DNA of 64,000 bases from Dipteronia dyeriana. Its lineage: Eukaryota; Streptophyta; Magnoliopsida; Sapindales; Sapindaceae. Numbering within the stretch: position 1 is the first letter of the stretch; each line of letters starts with the position of its first letter. The stretch covers positions 5,351,768 through 5,415,767 of the forward strand of contig CM065300.1 in the NCBI GenBank assembly GCA_032871835.1, read 5' to 3'. Shown piece by piece: positions 1 to 12,552 of this stretch. A program made the translations under genes and the position numbers. Below the pieces are notes generated by a model. That model worked only from the letters and a program-made list of their open reading frames with translations, was not told the origin of the DNA and made no database searches.

Positions 1-179
1 CAACCACATGGCGGTTGCCAGGATTTTGCCTTGCAGCAGAGTCTTTTAATATGGATATTTGGACATTGATTCCAGTGAAGCTGATCTGCTGCTCTCTTTT
101 AGAACAGTTGAGAAATGTAGGTCCATGGCATTTGATGCTTTTAATGTGAAAACATGCCAAAATTTTGTAACATGGTAAG

Positions 180-1720
180 TCAATCATCAGCAAACAATGC
201 ACCCAGAAAGTTAGAAGATGAAACCTCATTTCCACTCTCATCAAAGAAACCATTAGAAGCATTTTCCCTTCTACTTCTCCGCTCTTCAATGATAGAATCT
301 GCAGATTCCGCACAGTAATTTCGTCTCACCTGCTTCTGTCTTTCAGCCACAACAAACTTGTTCCCGTCACGGGTTCTTTCAGAGAAGCCTGCCCAAACTG
401 AAATGAACCATGTGTGAGGAATCGACAAATTGCAATGCTATGCAAAGATTCACTTATAACAAACACTATACTCCCTTTTCTTTTTTCTTAACAAAGTTGG
501 GGATGGGTTGTGTTCCAATTTCAAGTACAATATGTTTCAATTTATTCAAAGCGATATCTATTTACGAAAAATACAGTAGCTGGTTCATTTGACAACTTCC
601 AAGTAAATTTTAATTAACTTTTATTGCACAATCGTAATGAAAACTTATCAGCAAACAATGCAAAATAGGGGTAAGCTGAGAAAAAAAAATGATGATTGAT
701 CTATAAAAAGAATTTGTTGAGGCAATCAATATCTGTACAACTGGGCCAAAAACAATCAGAGCTTAGGCAACAATTTTCATGTTGAAACCAAGGTTCAAGT
801 TAAACACCTAGCAATGTGCACTAGTTACATACGCCATTGTCATCCGGAAATCAACCGTGCTATAATTAACCAGCCAATATAAATACGTACACAGTGGATC
901 CCATAAGAAATTCCAAATGGCATTGCCATACAAGTAAATTACCTCCAAATTGATGCAGAACGATAGAAGCTGCAACGGTAACATTCAAGGAAGCAGTGCC
1001 ACTGCCATATTGAGGAATGTACACAAAGAAGTCACATATCTCACACTCCTTAGCTGAAAGGCCTGTTCCCTATACAAGATTAAACAAACAAACAAAAGAA
1101 TTTAAAATGATGCAACTTGAATATGCAAGGGCACAAATTTCCTCTTGATCAATCTCCAAACATGTTAGGTGATTCAATCATAACTAAACTCAACATTTCA
1201 ACTCACACATTTAATTTCAGTCAAAATTTCAAATTGGGTGGCTTCCATTATCAAACACTGTCGTATAAACCTACCAAACAACAATTTATAAACATTACTT
1301 GAACATACACCTCCAAGTGTCAATTTTGATGTTTTTCAAACAACCCACATAATGAAATCTTTAGTATAATATAAATTCGTTTAAACATTTAAATTTAAAA
1401 AAAAAACACATTACTTCGTTGCCGAGGAGGAAAGCGGTGCTTTTCTTGAAAGGGTGTTCGTTGACAGGCACGGCATTGTCGGTGATTTCGACTCCGCAGA
1501 TATCACAATCTCTGCTCTTGAGGAAGACACGCGCGTCCGCGAGAGAATGGAAGTGCCTGAACTTGACGTGGGAGGTGGAACCGTGGCTGCCGAAGGCGTT
1601 GAAGTCTCTGCGGCCCACCAGTATCATCTCCGTCACGCCGAAGGCGGTGGCGCTCCGAGCCAGCGTCCCCACGTTGTGCCGCTTCGCTATGTTGTGCACC
1701 ACCACGTAGCTCTCTATCAT
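180..1720 (-). CDS. SpoU/TrmH-family tRNA/rRNA 2'-O-methyltransferase
   Basis: Three exons on the minus strand: 1720-1415, 1069-943 and 397-180, giving 216 aa. All junctions are GT-AG and the phases fit. The protein carries the SPOUT knot motifs in order: an N-terminal motif with N-V-G-T-L-A-R-S-A (about residues 15-23), motif 2 GNEGTGLS (100-107, split by intron 1) and motif 3 IPQYGSGTASLNV (120-132). This is the family that transfers a methyl group from SAM to ribose 2'-OH in tRNA or rRNA. The C-terminal exon is a charged tail. The first ATG in frame is at 1720; an upstream in-frame GTG at 1744 is unlikely to be used. The protein is short compared with multi-domain TARBP1-type relatives and resembles the stand-alone plant SpoU proteins. 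It lies upstream-to-downstream on the same strand as PPDK. The RNA target cannot be inferred, and no obvious transit peptide is seen. Confidence 0.88.
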
Positions 1721-2544
1721 CGTCACTTGCTTGGGTTTGTTCACTTTGTTGTTACGAACAGCATAATATACAGAGTTTCAAAGAGAAAGTTCTGTTGTTT
1801 CTGGGGTTTTTCTAGGGTTTTGCTATTGGAACTTGCAAGTCAATTTTTGTCGCCACCATTGATTTAAAATTGAAAACGACGGCGTTATGGCATAGAGATG
1901 TTAAAAAAAAAAAAAATTGATCTGAAGTTGTGAATCGACCCAATTAAATTTTCCTGGCCCAATTCGATCTGCCAACTCAATAACTCATACTAAAAAGCAC
2001 ACCTTTATGGCTCCATGTGTTTAAACTTTAAATGCACCCATATGTGTGGGTTTATTAACCTTCACTCCGGTTTGTCCGAAATTGGGACATGCTGAGATTA
2101 ACTGTTATGTGCAAAACTCAGAATGCATAAGATCAAATTGAAGATTTTTTTCTTTTACAATGAAAAAGTAATAATATTATAATAATGGATATATAATGTA
2201 GAAACAAAATGTTACTATACATCATATAAGTTTTTGCAACTTGTGTGAAACAAGGCTTCTTATTTTACATTCTATTGACCTTGCAAGTAATTTTCTAAGA
2301 AAATAATAGAAGAATCACTAGAATTTTTTCTATAACTTATATAATATGACATATTGACATGATACCCTCTTCCCAGTATGAGCAGAATTGACCATTATTT
2401 ACACTTTTACAAGGTTTATTCTATTTGGTTTTTTAGTCATTTTCTTGTATAGAGTTATGATGTAGTTATTGTATGTGATTGTGGAACAAATTTATTTACA
2501 ACTGCACAGAGATTCATGTTGCTTGCATCTTTGGAAAATCTTAT
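1721..2544. other. Intergenic spacer between the SpoU gene and PPDK
   Basis: This holds the presumed SpoU promoter and 5' leader (next to 1720) and the PPDK 3' UTR (next to 2544). It is AT-rich. No coding potential, repeat or RNA gene was recognised. Confidence 0.6.
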
Positions 2545-5500
2545 TCAGACTGCAGCTTGAGCTGCTGCTAGCCTTGCAATAGGAACCCTGTCAAGAGAAC
2601 TCGAATTAGTAATTTAATCCGAATTTTAAGAGTAAATAGAGTTTGTCGATATGGAAAATAACTCGACCTGAATGGAGAACATGAGACATAGTCAAGTCCA
2701 GCCTCTGCAAAGAATGCCACAGAAGAAGGTTCTCCCCCGTGCTCTCCACATATTCCGACCTGTTTTTCATCATCATCTTCGTCATCCTCCATTAATGGAA
2801 TGAAAAGAAGTGAAGAACATACTTGGAATCTAGTGTTTATGTAATTAGACAAGTAATGGCAAGCAAAAGATGTTTGCATCGTGTTCAAGATCATTTATTT
2901 GGGGCACTACGATATGCAGCAAAGATGATATGTATGCTCTTTCATGTAAGTTCAAATGTGAAATCTCCGATATGCAATAACTCCAAACGTAAGAATTCAA
3001 CCACCTTGTGTTCTAGGCCTTACCTTTAAGCTAGGCCTAGCGACACGTCCCCTTTCTGTTGCCATCTTTACGAGCTGTCCTACACCTTTCTGATCAAGTA
3101 CCTGCAAGCAAATTTTGAGATTACTCTTTATTTGTTTATATGAAGAATACTGTCAACCAATTGTTTTCTTTGGTGACCCCTTCAACTTGAAGATCATATG
3201 ACTAACCTCAAATGGATCGCTTTGCAGAATGCCTTTCGATAAGTATATTGGGAGAAACTTCCCAACATCATCTCTACTGTATCCAAATGTCATTTGTGTC
3301 AGGTCATTGGTACCAAATGAGAAAAACTCCGCTTCCTTTGCAATCTATCATTTTAAAATAAACAATATGAGAACATTTTCCAAGAACATGTCAGATGTTT
3401 TTTTTACTTGCAATCCCTGATGGTCCACCAGCAATCAGAATTCACATAAAATTTACTATCTCCTTACATGAAGTAAATTTTTTTTTATGGAAGCTAATAA
3501 GATAATTCATATAGTGTACCTCATCCGCGACCAGGGCAGCTCTAGGAATCTCAATCATGGTTCCCACCTTATAGCTTAAGGAGGTACCCATCTCAGAGAA
3601 CACTTTCTTTGCGATACTTCGTATTAAACTGACTTGATGTCCTAGTTCCTGCCAGTTTAAAATGTTGGGCACAGTGGAAGAATGTGAACTAGTAGAAACT
3701 CTACTACATTTAAGCATACCAGATGAACTTAGATGGAAAATAAAATAAGCACAAAAACAAGAAAATGACTCGTACCTGAGGTGTTCCTACAAGGGGAACC
3801 ATTATCTCAGGAAGAACCTTAACTCTCTGGTTGCTCATAGAAACAGCAGCCTGAAGGATTGCTCGTACCTGCATCTCCGTTAATTCTGGGTATGATATCC
3901 CTAACCTGTTGACACATCAGACGAAGCTCTAAAACACCATACTTAATCTCAGGCTGAACTCTAGGAATTGATCATTCTTCTGGAGCACACCAACAGAGTT
4001 GCATTTGAATTTTGGTGTATATTATGTTATTTTTTATCAGTATATAGATGAAATTAGAAATTCATCTTAAGCATCTTAATTGTTTTCTTAAGCTCATAAT
4101 CCATCTTCATCGCCTTTTTTGGATATGTTATAGTTGTAACATGAAAAGAGACACAAGCAAACAAAAGATTAAATCAAATGTTTCTGAAAACAAATATCCG
4201 AGCAAAATTGTATCAAAAGTTCATAAGAAAAAATTAAACCTGCAGCCCCTGAAACCAAGCATGGGATTCACTTCTGATAGTTTCTCAATTCTTAAGAAAA
4301 CTTCTTCTCGAGACATGCCAGTCTCTGAAGTTAATTCGCTAACCATCTGTTCTAGATCACCTTCAGGAAGAAATTCATGAAGAGGAGGGTCTAACAGTCT
4401 GATTGTTACTGGAAGGCCTGAAATTGTAATGATTAATCACATAATGAGAGAAGTAAACCTGAAAGTAAATGAAAAAAATCTTATATGCAAACACTCAGAA
4501 CCAAGAAAAAATTACTAACAAGCAGGAATAAATATGTTGTTACCAGACCCAATCTCACTCGTCCATAAATAAGAAAATTACATATAATTATAAATAATGA
4601 ATTAACACAAGAGGAAATTACCATCCATTGCACGGAAAATTCCCTCAAAATCAGATCTTTGATAAGGAAGTAAGAGGTCTAGTGCTGCCTTCCTCTGTTC
4701 AGATGTGACTGCCATTATCATATTCCTCACAGCCTTGATCCTCTCATCAGAAGCAAAGAACTGAAAGAACCCAAAACATGGACCGAGTAAAAAACTTTCA
4801 TTAATTTATGTGAAATAAGTTTGATTTTAGTGTTAAATGTAAATTTTACATTTAATGCACATGAAATACACAGAATAGGAAGAATGGTTTAACATGCACC
4901 AATCATATGCACCCTGCCAAAAGAGAACCCGTCTTTTCTTGAATAATTATACTCTGGACATTCACAATAACCATCACCATGATAAGAGAAATCATTACCA
5001 TATGCTCTGTCCTACAAAGTCCAATCCCTTCGGCACCATTATTTCTAGCTGTCAGTGCATCATCAGGTGTGTCAGCGTTTGCCATAACCTATTGCAGCAT
5101 CATATTAGTAAAACAATCAAGAAATTTACAACAATAATCACAACACAAAGCATTGGATTAGATTCATTAGAAAGAACATTAAAACCTTGAGAAGCCTTAT
5201 TTTGTCAGCCCAAGACATAAAGGTTTCTAGATCACCACTTAGAGCAGGAGGAGAGAGTGGTTGTTTTCCCAATATCACTTCACCTGTAGATCCATTGAGT
5301 GAGAGCCATTCTCCTTCATTAATAACCACCTCCCCAATCACAAGAACCTGCAATATTAATCATGGAATCCATTCATACAATGTACTTTTACTTAAACAAG
5401 TACTGTATAGAGGAAGAAAGAATCCAATCTCTACCTTCTCATTGCCATTTACACGAATATCAGAGCAGCCAGAGACACAACACTTCCCCCATCCACGTGC

Positions 5501-8500
5501 TACAACAGCCGCATGAGATGTCATGCCACCTCTAGCTGTCAAGATACCGGCAGCTGCATGCATACCACCAACATCCTCCGGACTAGTCTCTGTCCTTACC
5601 TTCAACCATAAACAATTGTGAAAAGTTAAGTTCTCAACAGTAAAAAGAAAAGTTGGATCATACTGTATTAAATTTTTTACTTATGACATTATGGTGAGGA
5701 GGATCTATACTTTTGTTATAACAACTAAGTCATGATTATTCAAAACTACAGAGGAAACCTACTTCATCAGATCAAACAATCAAATCAAATTCATTGGGTT
5801 TAGAAACTTTAAATGTATTACATAGATAATGAATATATGCCTACCAGAATGACACTCTTTCCTTGTGCATGCCACTCTTCAGCATCTTCAGCACTGAACA
5901 CAATTTGCCCCACTGCTGCTCCTGGAGATGCAGGCAAGCCCATGGCGACAACTTTGTCTTTATAGGCAGATGGATCCTCAAACTAATCAAACAGAATATT
6001 AGTGATTTCAGAAAGAGCTTTGATTATATAGACATACACATGTGAAAGCATGGTTAAATCCTGATCAGGATCTTATATTCTTAACTGTAGAATGAAAAAA
6101 GAAAAGGCCTATAATAACATATTACATTGTATGTACAAATATGGTGATTTGAACACCAGATATTATAAATCTTAAAAGCTAGCACAGTATAGTAAATGGT
6201 AAACTACTAGGAAAAAAATCAGAAATATAATATCATTCTCTATTCACTGCATGTTAACAACTGTTTATTTAATACTCTCCTAGGGTTAGTTACTAGTTCT
6301 TTCATCAACAACTGACCAATTATGTCAGTACAATTTTCAACTATATTTTGCAAATACAGCAGACCGTTATCTGAGCAGCATAGCCATATACCTGTGGATG
6401 AAGAAGTTGGTCAAGATGCTGTGGTTCGACCAGTTTGATTGCAACACGAGTATCCACCAACGCTTCATTAACCATGTCTACAGCTATCTTTATTGCACCT
6501 TTACCAGTTCGCTTCCCAGATCGGCATTGCAACATCCACAACCTATTTTCTTGAACTGTGAACTCAATATCCTGCATTTCCCAAAAAAAAAAAAAAAATC
6601 CCAGCTTAATTTTTTTTGGTTGAAGTAATATAGCTATCATCATAGTAGAACTGGCCAGTAAAACCATATAAACTAAGGAATCAAAGGAAAATAATGAACC
6701 TAAGATTTAAAAAACCATCTTGCCGTTGAAATCAAAAGAATTACCATCATATCTTTGTAATGTCGCTCCAGAATCTCACAGTTTTCAACAAGTTCCTTAT
6801 AAGCTTCTGGCATACAACTTTTCATGGTGTCCAAGTCCTCTGGTGTTCTAATTCCAGCAACCACATCCTCTCCCTGTCCAAAGCTACTGATCATCAGCCA
6901 AACTCCTAAGATCAACAAAAAATGAACTGAAATAATATAATAAGAGTTTCACTATATGACCTGAGCATTGACTAGAAATTCTCCATAGAGCTTCTTTTCA
7001 CCAGTGCTTGGATTTCGAGTGAATAAAACACCCGTCCCTGAAGTATTTCCCATGTTCCCAAACACCATGCATTGGATGTTCACTGCAGTTCCCTTCAACC
7101 CAGTTATTTGATTGATGCTCCGATATTTATTGGCCCTAGGACTGTCCCAGGAATCAAAAACTGCTTTAACAGCTAACAGCAACTGCTTCTTTGGATCTGC
7201 AGATTGATATAGGTAAAAGCACTTTTATGTATGTCTTGAAAAACAAGTGAGCTGATAAGGGAGCAAGAGACATTAAAATAGAAGTAGAAAAAAAGTTTAT
7301 TGTGCTTGGTACCTGAAGGAAACGCTTCACCCTTGGTTTCTAGGTAGACATTTGTGTACTGCTTCACCAGTTCTTTAAGATCAGATGCTGTTAGCTCAGT
7401 ATCAAGTCTAACTCCCTTTGTTTCCTTCATCTTTTCCAGCTTCTCCTCAAATGACGAATGGGGAATGTCCAAGACCTCAAATTAAACAGCAGATTAAGAA
7501 ATTCAGCAACACCAAGAAGAATTGAGAGGACAAAAAAGCCGAGAATTGAGAAGCATCAATGTTTTATATGAAATATGCAGACACAATGATTTGCATTACA
7601 GAAAACCACTTACAACACCTCCAAACATGTCAAGGAAACGTCGATAAGAGTCATAAGCAAAACGCTCTCCACTTTTTTCTGCTAAACCAGCAGCGACTTC
7701 ATCATTTAATCCAAGATTAAGGACAGTGTCCATCATGCCAGGCATCGATATCTAGTAGCATGCAAATTCATATGCACCCTTAGAAATTTGATTGTGGTTA
7801 CACGAGTCTTTGATACATCGCAGGATGAGATAAGCTTGATAAGTCTTACCGCAGCTCCAGAGCGAACAGAGAGGAGAAGAGGTTTGGAAGGGTCGCCAAG
7901 AAACGCTCCCATGTCTTTCTCAACACTCTCCAAACCTTCCAAAACCTCTTCCCACAAACCTTCTGGTAGCTTCTTCCCATTCTGCTGATACTCCTGACAG
8001 GCTTCAGTTGATATGGTAAGTCCAGGAGGCACAGATAATCCAATGCTTGACATCTCTGCCAGGTTTGCTCCTTTACCTCCCAACTACGTTATATATATAA
8101 CATTCAAGTTTACATCAAACTGTTTGAATAAGTATATAATAATTCAAAATATTAAGGAAAGGTTAGAGAATGCTGACCAAGGACTTCATGCCCTTGTTGC
8201 CTTCGCTCCTTCCCTTCCCAAAAGTAAACACACGCTGCATAAACAAACAGAAGTTTCAGTGTCTGCAACATTAGAAATTTACAGAAATAAAATGCTGCTA
8301 TTGACAGAACTTTAAAATTTGCATCAATACAACCATGTTGTCTCCTCAACAACACTTGTAGAACAAGCAATCTAATCATTCAAGGAGAAAAAGAAATCTT
8401 AGGCCTTCTGGTCATGATTCATCATTAGTCAAATCCCATATTGGTTTAAGATTTAAAGAGAAAACATAAGCACATGGGGAAGACCAGCAGCTATTATTAT

Positions 8501-9529
8501 ACATGTTGGAAAATGATATGTTGATGATCCGCCATGCAAGACATGAGTGAATCATGGCCACGATGGTATGAGTGGTGCAATCCCACAATTACATGAGTGG
8601 TGCACATCCCTATTATTTGGTTTAATCAGTTATTGCTTCATTTTTATTGTTATGTAAACTCATTCACAGCATCTTCAGCCTATAAATAGTTGGATGCAAT
8701 GGTAATGAGATCATGTTGAATTTATAAAATAATCCCTTTCCTACTTTTCTCTCTCAATTCTTCTAAATTCTGCTATCAAGTGTATTTGATACACAACAGG
8801 AAACATAGTGAAAATTACTTTAAATATGAAAAATCAATACATAATTAATATACTTAAAAAAAATACGAATCGCAGTGAATGCAAGTGGTATAAAAAAAAC
8901 ATAATTAGTGTATTTCGATAATATATACATAAAATGCAACCTTAACTATCAAACTGATATAATATAAACTCTAAAGATTTAAAAACTTGTCGATCTAAAA
9001 AAAGCTTTTGTCTAATTTATGAACATGATAAATTTTGATAATTGGTTAATTTAGAGTAGCTGTACAATTCTTTGGGCTCAAGCCCAATCTGGATAATATG
9101 AAACATGAATGCCTTGACCTTTTGGGCCCAATAGCCAAACACTGGATCACAATTCACCGCTCAACGCTGTTGTTTTTTTAAAGTCAAGTACGATAAATCA
9201 CTCAATCAAAATTGAATTTGATTCAAAAACTTAAGTACTTCCGTACGCACCTTTTTGGTAGCCGGTGTCGGGTCGGATACAGGGGTGACGATGGCCTGCG
9301 CTCGAGCCTGACCTCGTAACGGTACTGGCTCGTATTTTCTAGGTCTCTGCTGATTCGCGTTCGAGAACCGAGTAACAGAGCCACCAAAACGAAACCTGCC
9401 GGACCGGCTCAAACGAAGAAGACGCGAACGGTTTTCTCTAAAAAGATCGCTCACTTCCACGTACTTTCCCTTCAACAGCCTCGGATTCGGTGCACTTCTT
9501 ATTATAATTCCTCTCATTATCGAAGACAT
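2545..9529 (-). CDS. PPDK: Pyruvate, orthophosphate dikinase (plastid/cytosolic)
   Basis: Twenty exons, 965 aa: 9529-9251, 8234-8178, 8083-7850, 7751-7614, 7475-7313, 7196-6961, 6873-6745, 6571-6392, 5982-5845, 5599-5435, 5347-5186, 5088-4999, 4760-4622, 4417-4240, 3905-3776, 3648-3520, 3344-3207, 3101-3024, 2759-2668 and 2587-2545. Every phase closes without a stop, and the length matches known plant PPDK (about 960 aa). The enzyme interconverts pyruvate+ATP+Pi and PEP+AMP+PPi. Exon 1 encodes a basic, Arg/Ser-rich plastid transit peptide. The ATP-grasp domain spans about 95-480. The phosphohistidine swivel has [13 protein letters not shown] with catalytic His547 and the RP1-type regulatory Thr545. 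The C-terminal PEP/pyruvate barrel ends with GICGEHGG (catalytic Cys925). A second start ATG straddles the exon-2 acceptor and would make a cytosolic form. The 5' UTR intron is at about 9555-9684. Confidence 0.97.
8235..9250 (-). promoter_or_regulatory. PPDK intron 1 with probable internal promoter and cytosolic start codon
   Basis: Intron 1 (about 1.0 kb) ends ...ATGCAG|CGTGTG. The six bases before exon 2 therefore read Met-Gln in frame with RVFTFGKG, the known N-terminus of cytosolic plant PPDK. A transcript starting inside this intron would give a protein without the transit peptide (Met at 8240-8238). The intron also contains TGGGCY-type elements (9072-9087 and 9122-9131) and an LTR-like insertion (8504-8798). 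Dual promoters of this kind are established for PPDK in maize, Flaveria and Arabidopsis. Use here is inferred. Confidence 0.7.
8504..8798 (+). repeat. LTR-like insertion (possible solo LTR/TRIM) in PPDK intron 1
   Basis: This segment opens with TGTTGGAAAATG and closes with ATACACAACA, so the ends are TGTTG...CAACA. Between them are TATAAATA (8681-8688), an AATTTATAAAATAA stretch and a CT-rich run, the usual order in a short Copia/TRIM LTR on the plus strand. No clear 5-bp target duplication brackets these exact ends; an ATACA occurs at 8499-8503 and 8789-8793, which would place the right end slightly earlier. The call is tentative. Confidence 0.4.
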
Positions 9530-11140
9530 TCTTCGCTTCCTCCGATAACTAAAACTGTCGATCCAGAAGATCACAGATTAAAAAAAAAAAAAAAATCAAA
9601 CACAACTTTTTATTACGTACAAAATCTGCAGAGTAGCTGAAATCAAACAAGAAGCTAAAATAATGAAATCTTCCATTTGCGTACCTGAAGTTCGAATAAG
9701 GAGCTTGAGTGAGTGAGAACTATACAGAGAGCAGAAACTGATTCTGGAAACAGAAATGGCGGTTGATTTTTTTTTATTTTTTATTTTTGGAAAAAAAGTT
9801 AGTTTGATTGATGACACGAGTGGACGAAAATTTGAAATAGTGTGTCCAGAGAGAGACGAAAGCGTTGAATTGAATGAAAGTGCCTAAACTGCCCCTCATT
9901 TTTTGGAACTTAATCGCTGTCGGTTTTGGGCTTACCTGACACGTGTACTTTCGATATGTAGGGACACTTCACACTTGGCGCGCAATTTAATGACACCACA
10001 TCTTCTTCTGTGAGAAAGCTACGCATAAAATGCAATAAGCCAATCATAATCGTTTTTTTAATTAAAAAAAAGACATGCAATAATATTCATAATTAAAAAA
10101 TAATTCATGTATTTACTAAATTTAAGTTAAAAACTATAACTTCTTTTATACTATAAAAAATATTCAATCTAGTTACGAAGTAATTATTGTCTACTAAATT
10201 CAGTTATTTAAAGAATTTGATAGTAACAAAATGTAAAATAACTAAATAAATGAGTTTATAATAAATTTATAAATTATGAGTGATTACTTGGTTCAAATTT
10301 AGTATCCAGATATAGTATCCAAATGATGTGTTATTACTATAGACTATTCATTTAAATCATATAAATTTATTATGATTTAAAATAATAGATTATAGTGATA
10401 TTATATGACTATCAAATTTGAGTAAAGTAATATTATTAATAATGTATAGTTGTAATCTCAAAAATGTTTTGATATATATATATATGTATTGAGATTTATA
10501 ATTTTATTAATAAATATGACAAATTTAACATTAAAAAATATCTCAATTAAAAAAACTAAAAAAAATAAGGATTATGATTATATGATCGAGGGTAAGATGG
10601 CAGTAGTAAAAACAGGGTATATGTGGTAATAAGAAGAAGTTAGAGGATATTTTAGAGATTTCAAATAGCAATAAGCAATCTAATAGTGGGAAAACTACAT
10701 CAAACGGTGGGAAGTGGTGATGGTGATGAATAGAAGAAGTATACGCAAAATGGTGTTAGGGGTTAGTGGGGCCACGGCCATCAGCCATTGAGTATAATTT
10801 GAATCCAGGAACATCGTGCCACGTGGCTCCTTTTTGGACACCAGAGGAGTACTTCAATCCTGCTCTCTCCCTTCTTATCCATTAAATAATATTATTTCTC
10901 TCAATTTTTCATACATTAGTTATTTAATAGATTCTTACCGATATAGTTATTAAGTAATTATCAAATTTTCTCTTATATTATAAATGTCACTTCATCCCCT
11001 TTTAAATTATCAATTACAACCAATTATATACGTACGATAAAAACTAATGATGTGACATTTATACTATGTTATAAGTTGTGACTACCATAGGAAAACTGGG
11101 TAATTACCTGTTATTATATTCAAATCCAAATGTTCATATA
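9530..11140. promoter_or_regulatory. PPDK leader, promoter and AT-rich upstream region
   Basis: The 5' UTR exon lies at about 9685-9770, with its donor at 9684/9683. Upstream are a G-box CACGTG at 9940-9945 (context TGACACGTGTAC), a TTGGCGCGCAA motif near 9976 (E2F-like) and a second G-box CCACGTGG at 10819-10826. From 10,050 to 11,140 the DNA is very AT-rich and shows no gene. Site calls are by motif only. Confidence 0.5.
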
Positions 11141-11159
11141 AATTGAAGGTTTGAAAAAA

Positions 11160-11740
11160 AGATAAAATTTCACTTATGAATATTTTTACTATTTTTATCA
11201 CTTTAGTCCTTCCATTATTCAAAATCCTCCATTTTGATCAAATATTTAACAGTCAACTATAATAGATTATGTTAAAATACAATTTTACCTCTTTTATTAT
11301 TTATTTTAATTAAAATGATAGTTTTACTATGATTTGTTTTTTTTAAAAAAAAAAACTTTAACAATTATATACCATTATTACACAACATTATTTATTATTT
11401 TACCAACAAACTTTAAAATTTTACAACTTCAAAATTAAATTAATTGGCCAAATGCCATCATTACACAAAATTATTTACATTTTTACCATTAATATTTTTT
11501 TTTTAAATCATCACTCAAACTATTTTTTTTTACACCTTTATTTTTTAAAACATGTCATTGTATGTGTGGATAATATGTCATAGGACTGAAATACCCCTAT
11601 AACCGTTATCTTTGATTAACCATGGACTAACGGAAGGATCAAAATGATGGATTTTAAATAAAGGAATGACTAAAGTGATAAAAATAGCAAAAACATTTAT
11701 AAATGTGACAAATCATAAAAAAGATAGGACTTGGATAAAT
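11160..11740. repeat. Hairpin MITE-like element A
   Basis: The left arm (about 11,190-11,240, containing ACTATTTTTATCACTTTAG) is matched in reverse complement by the right arm (about 11,630-11,700), with similar sequence extending outward. The arms enclose AT-rich DNA without coding potential. The ends and target duplication could not be fixed. The structure fits a non-autonomous DNA transposon with long inverted repeats. Confidence 0.55.
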
Positions 11741-11877
11741 TTTTGCCTTGAAAAAAATATGTTAAGAGACCCTCCTTTATAGTGCAAATTACATTAAGGG
11801 TTATGCTTGTAGTGTTTGATAACATCAAGCATCGACAAACCCCTAACATAATTGGTGTTAAATTTAAAGAAAAAAAG

Positions 11878-12488
11878 GGTTAATTGTACTAATTTACTGT
11901 TAGTTTATTAAATCTAGCAATATACCAAAAAGTTGCCATAAATTAATAAAAACACGTTTTGTTATCAAGTCAGTCCGTTAACTTTAACGGTTGACTAACA
12001 TTGACCATTAGAAGCCAAATATATCTCTATCACAACATCCCATATAAAATATTTTATAATTAAAAATTTAAAAATCAAAATTAAAAATAACAATAATAAT
12101 CTACCAGCGATAGATCTCCAAGCGATAGATCTCCAAAAGAAACAATAAATCTTTAACAATCTCCTCCCACCGAAAGATCATCACCGATATGCTCCATCTA
12201 GAGGAGATCATCCTTCTATAGTTAGCAGAGGAGACTCATCCGCGAACTAAGGATGTTTCCATGAATTATTATTATTTTTAATTTGATATTTTTCACTTTT
12301 TAATTTTAAATTTTTTTATGTTTAGGGCTATTTGTTAGGGGTATATTTGGTTTTCTAGGGGTCAAGGTTAATCAACCGTTAAAGTTAACAGATTGACTTG
12401 ATGGTAAGGAGTGTTTATGTTAATTTATAGCATCTTTTTGAAATATTGCTAGATTCAATAAAATAAGGGTGATTTAGTGCAATTAACC
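11878..12488. repeat. Hairpin MITE-like element B (long terminal inverted repeats)
   Basis: It begins GGTTAATTGTACTAA and ends in the reverse complement GGTTAATTGCACTAA. The inverted arms run about 140 bp each and share ATCTAGCAATAT and GTTAACTTTAACGGTTGA cores. A-rich flanks obscure the target duplication. Outside both ends lies a 26-28 bp direct repeat beginning ATTGGTGTYAAATTTAAAG (11,851 and 12,525). No ORF is present. Confidence 0.65.
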
Positions 12489-12552
12489 AAAAAAACAGCG
12501 TCCAAAGTCCTAACACAACTGCCAATTGGTGTCAAATTTAAAGAGAAAAAAA

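Noticed and set aside
1419..1867. Plus-strand open frames over the SpoU first exon
   Set aside because: Antisense shadows of exon 1, whose minus-strand product has clear SPOUT motifs.
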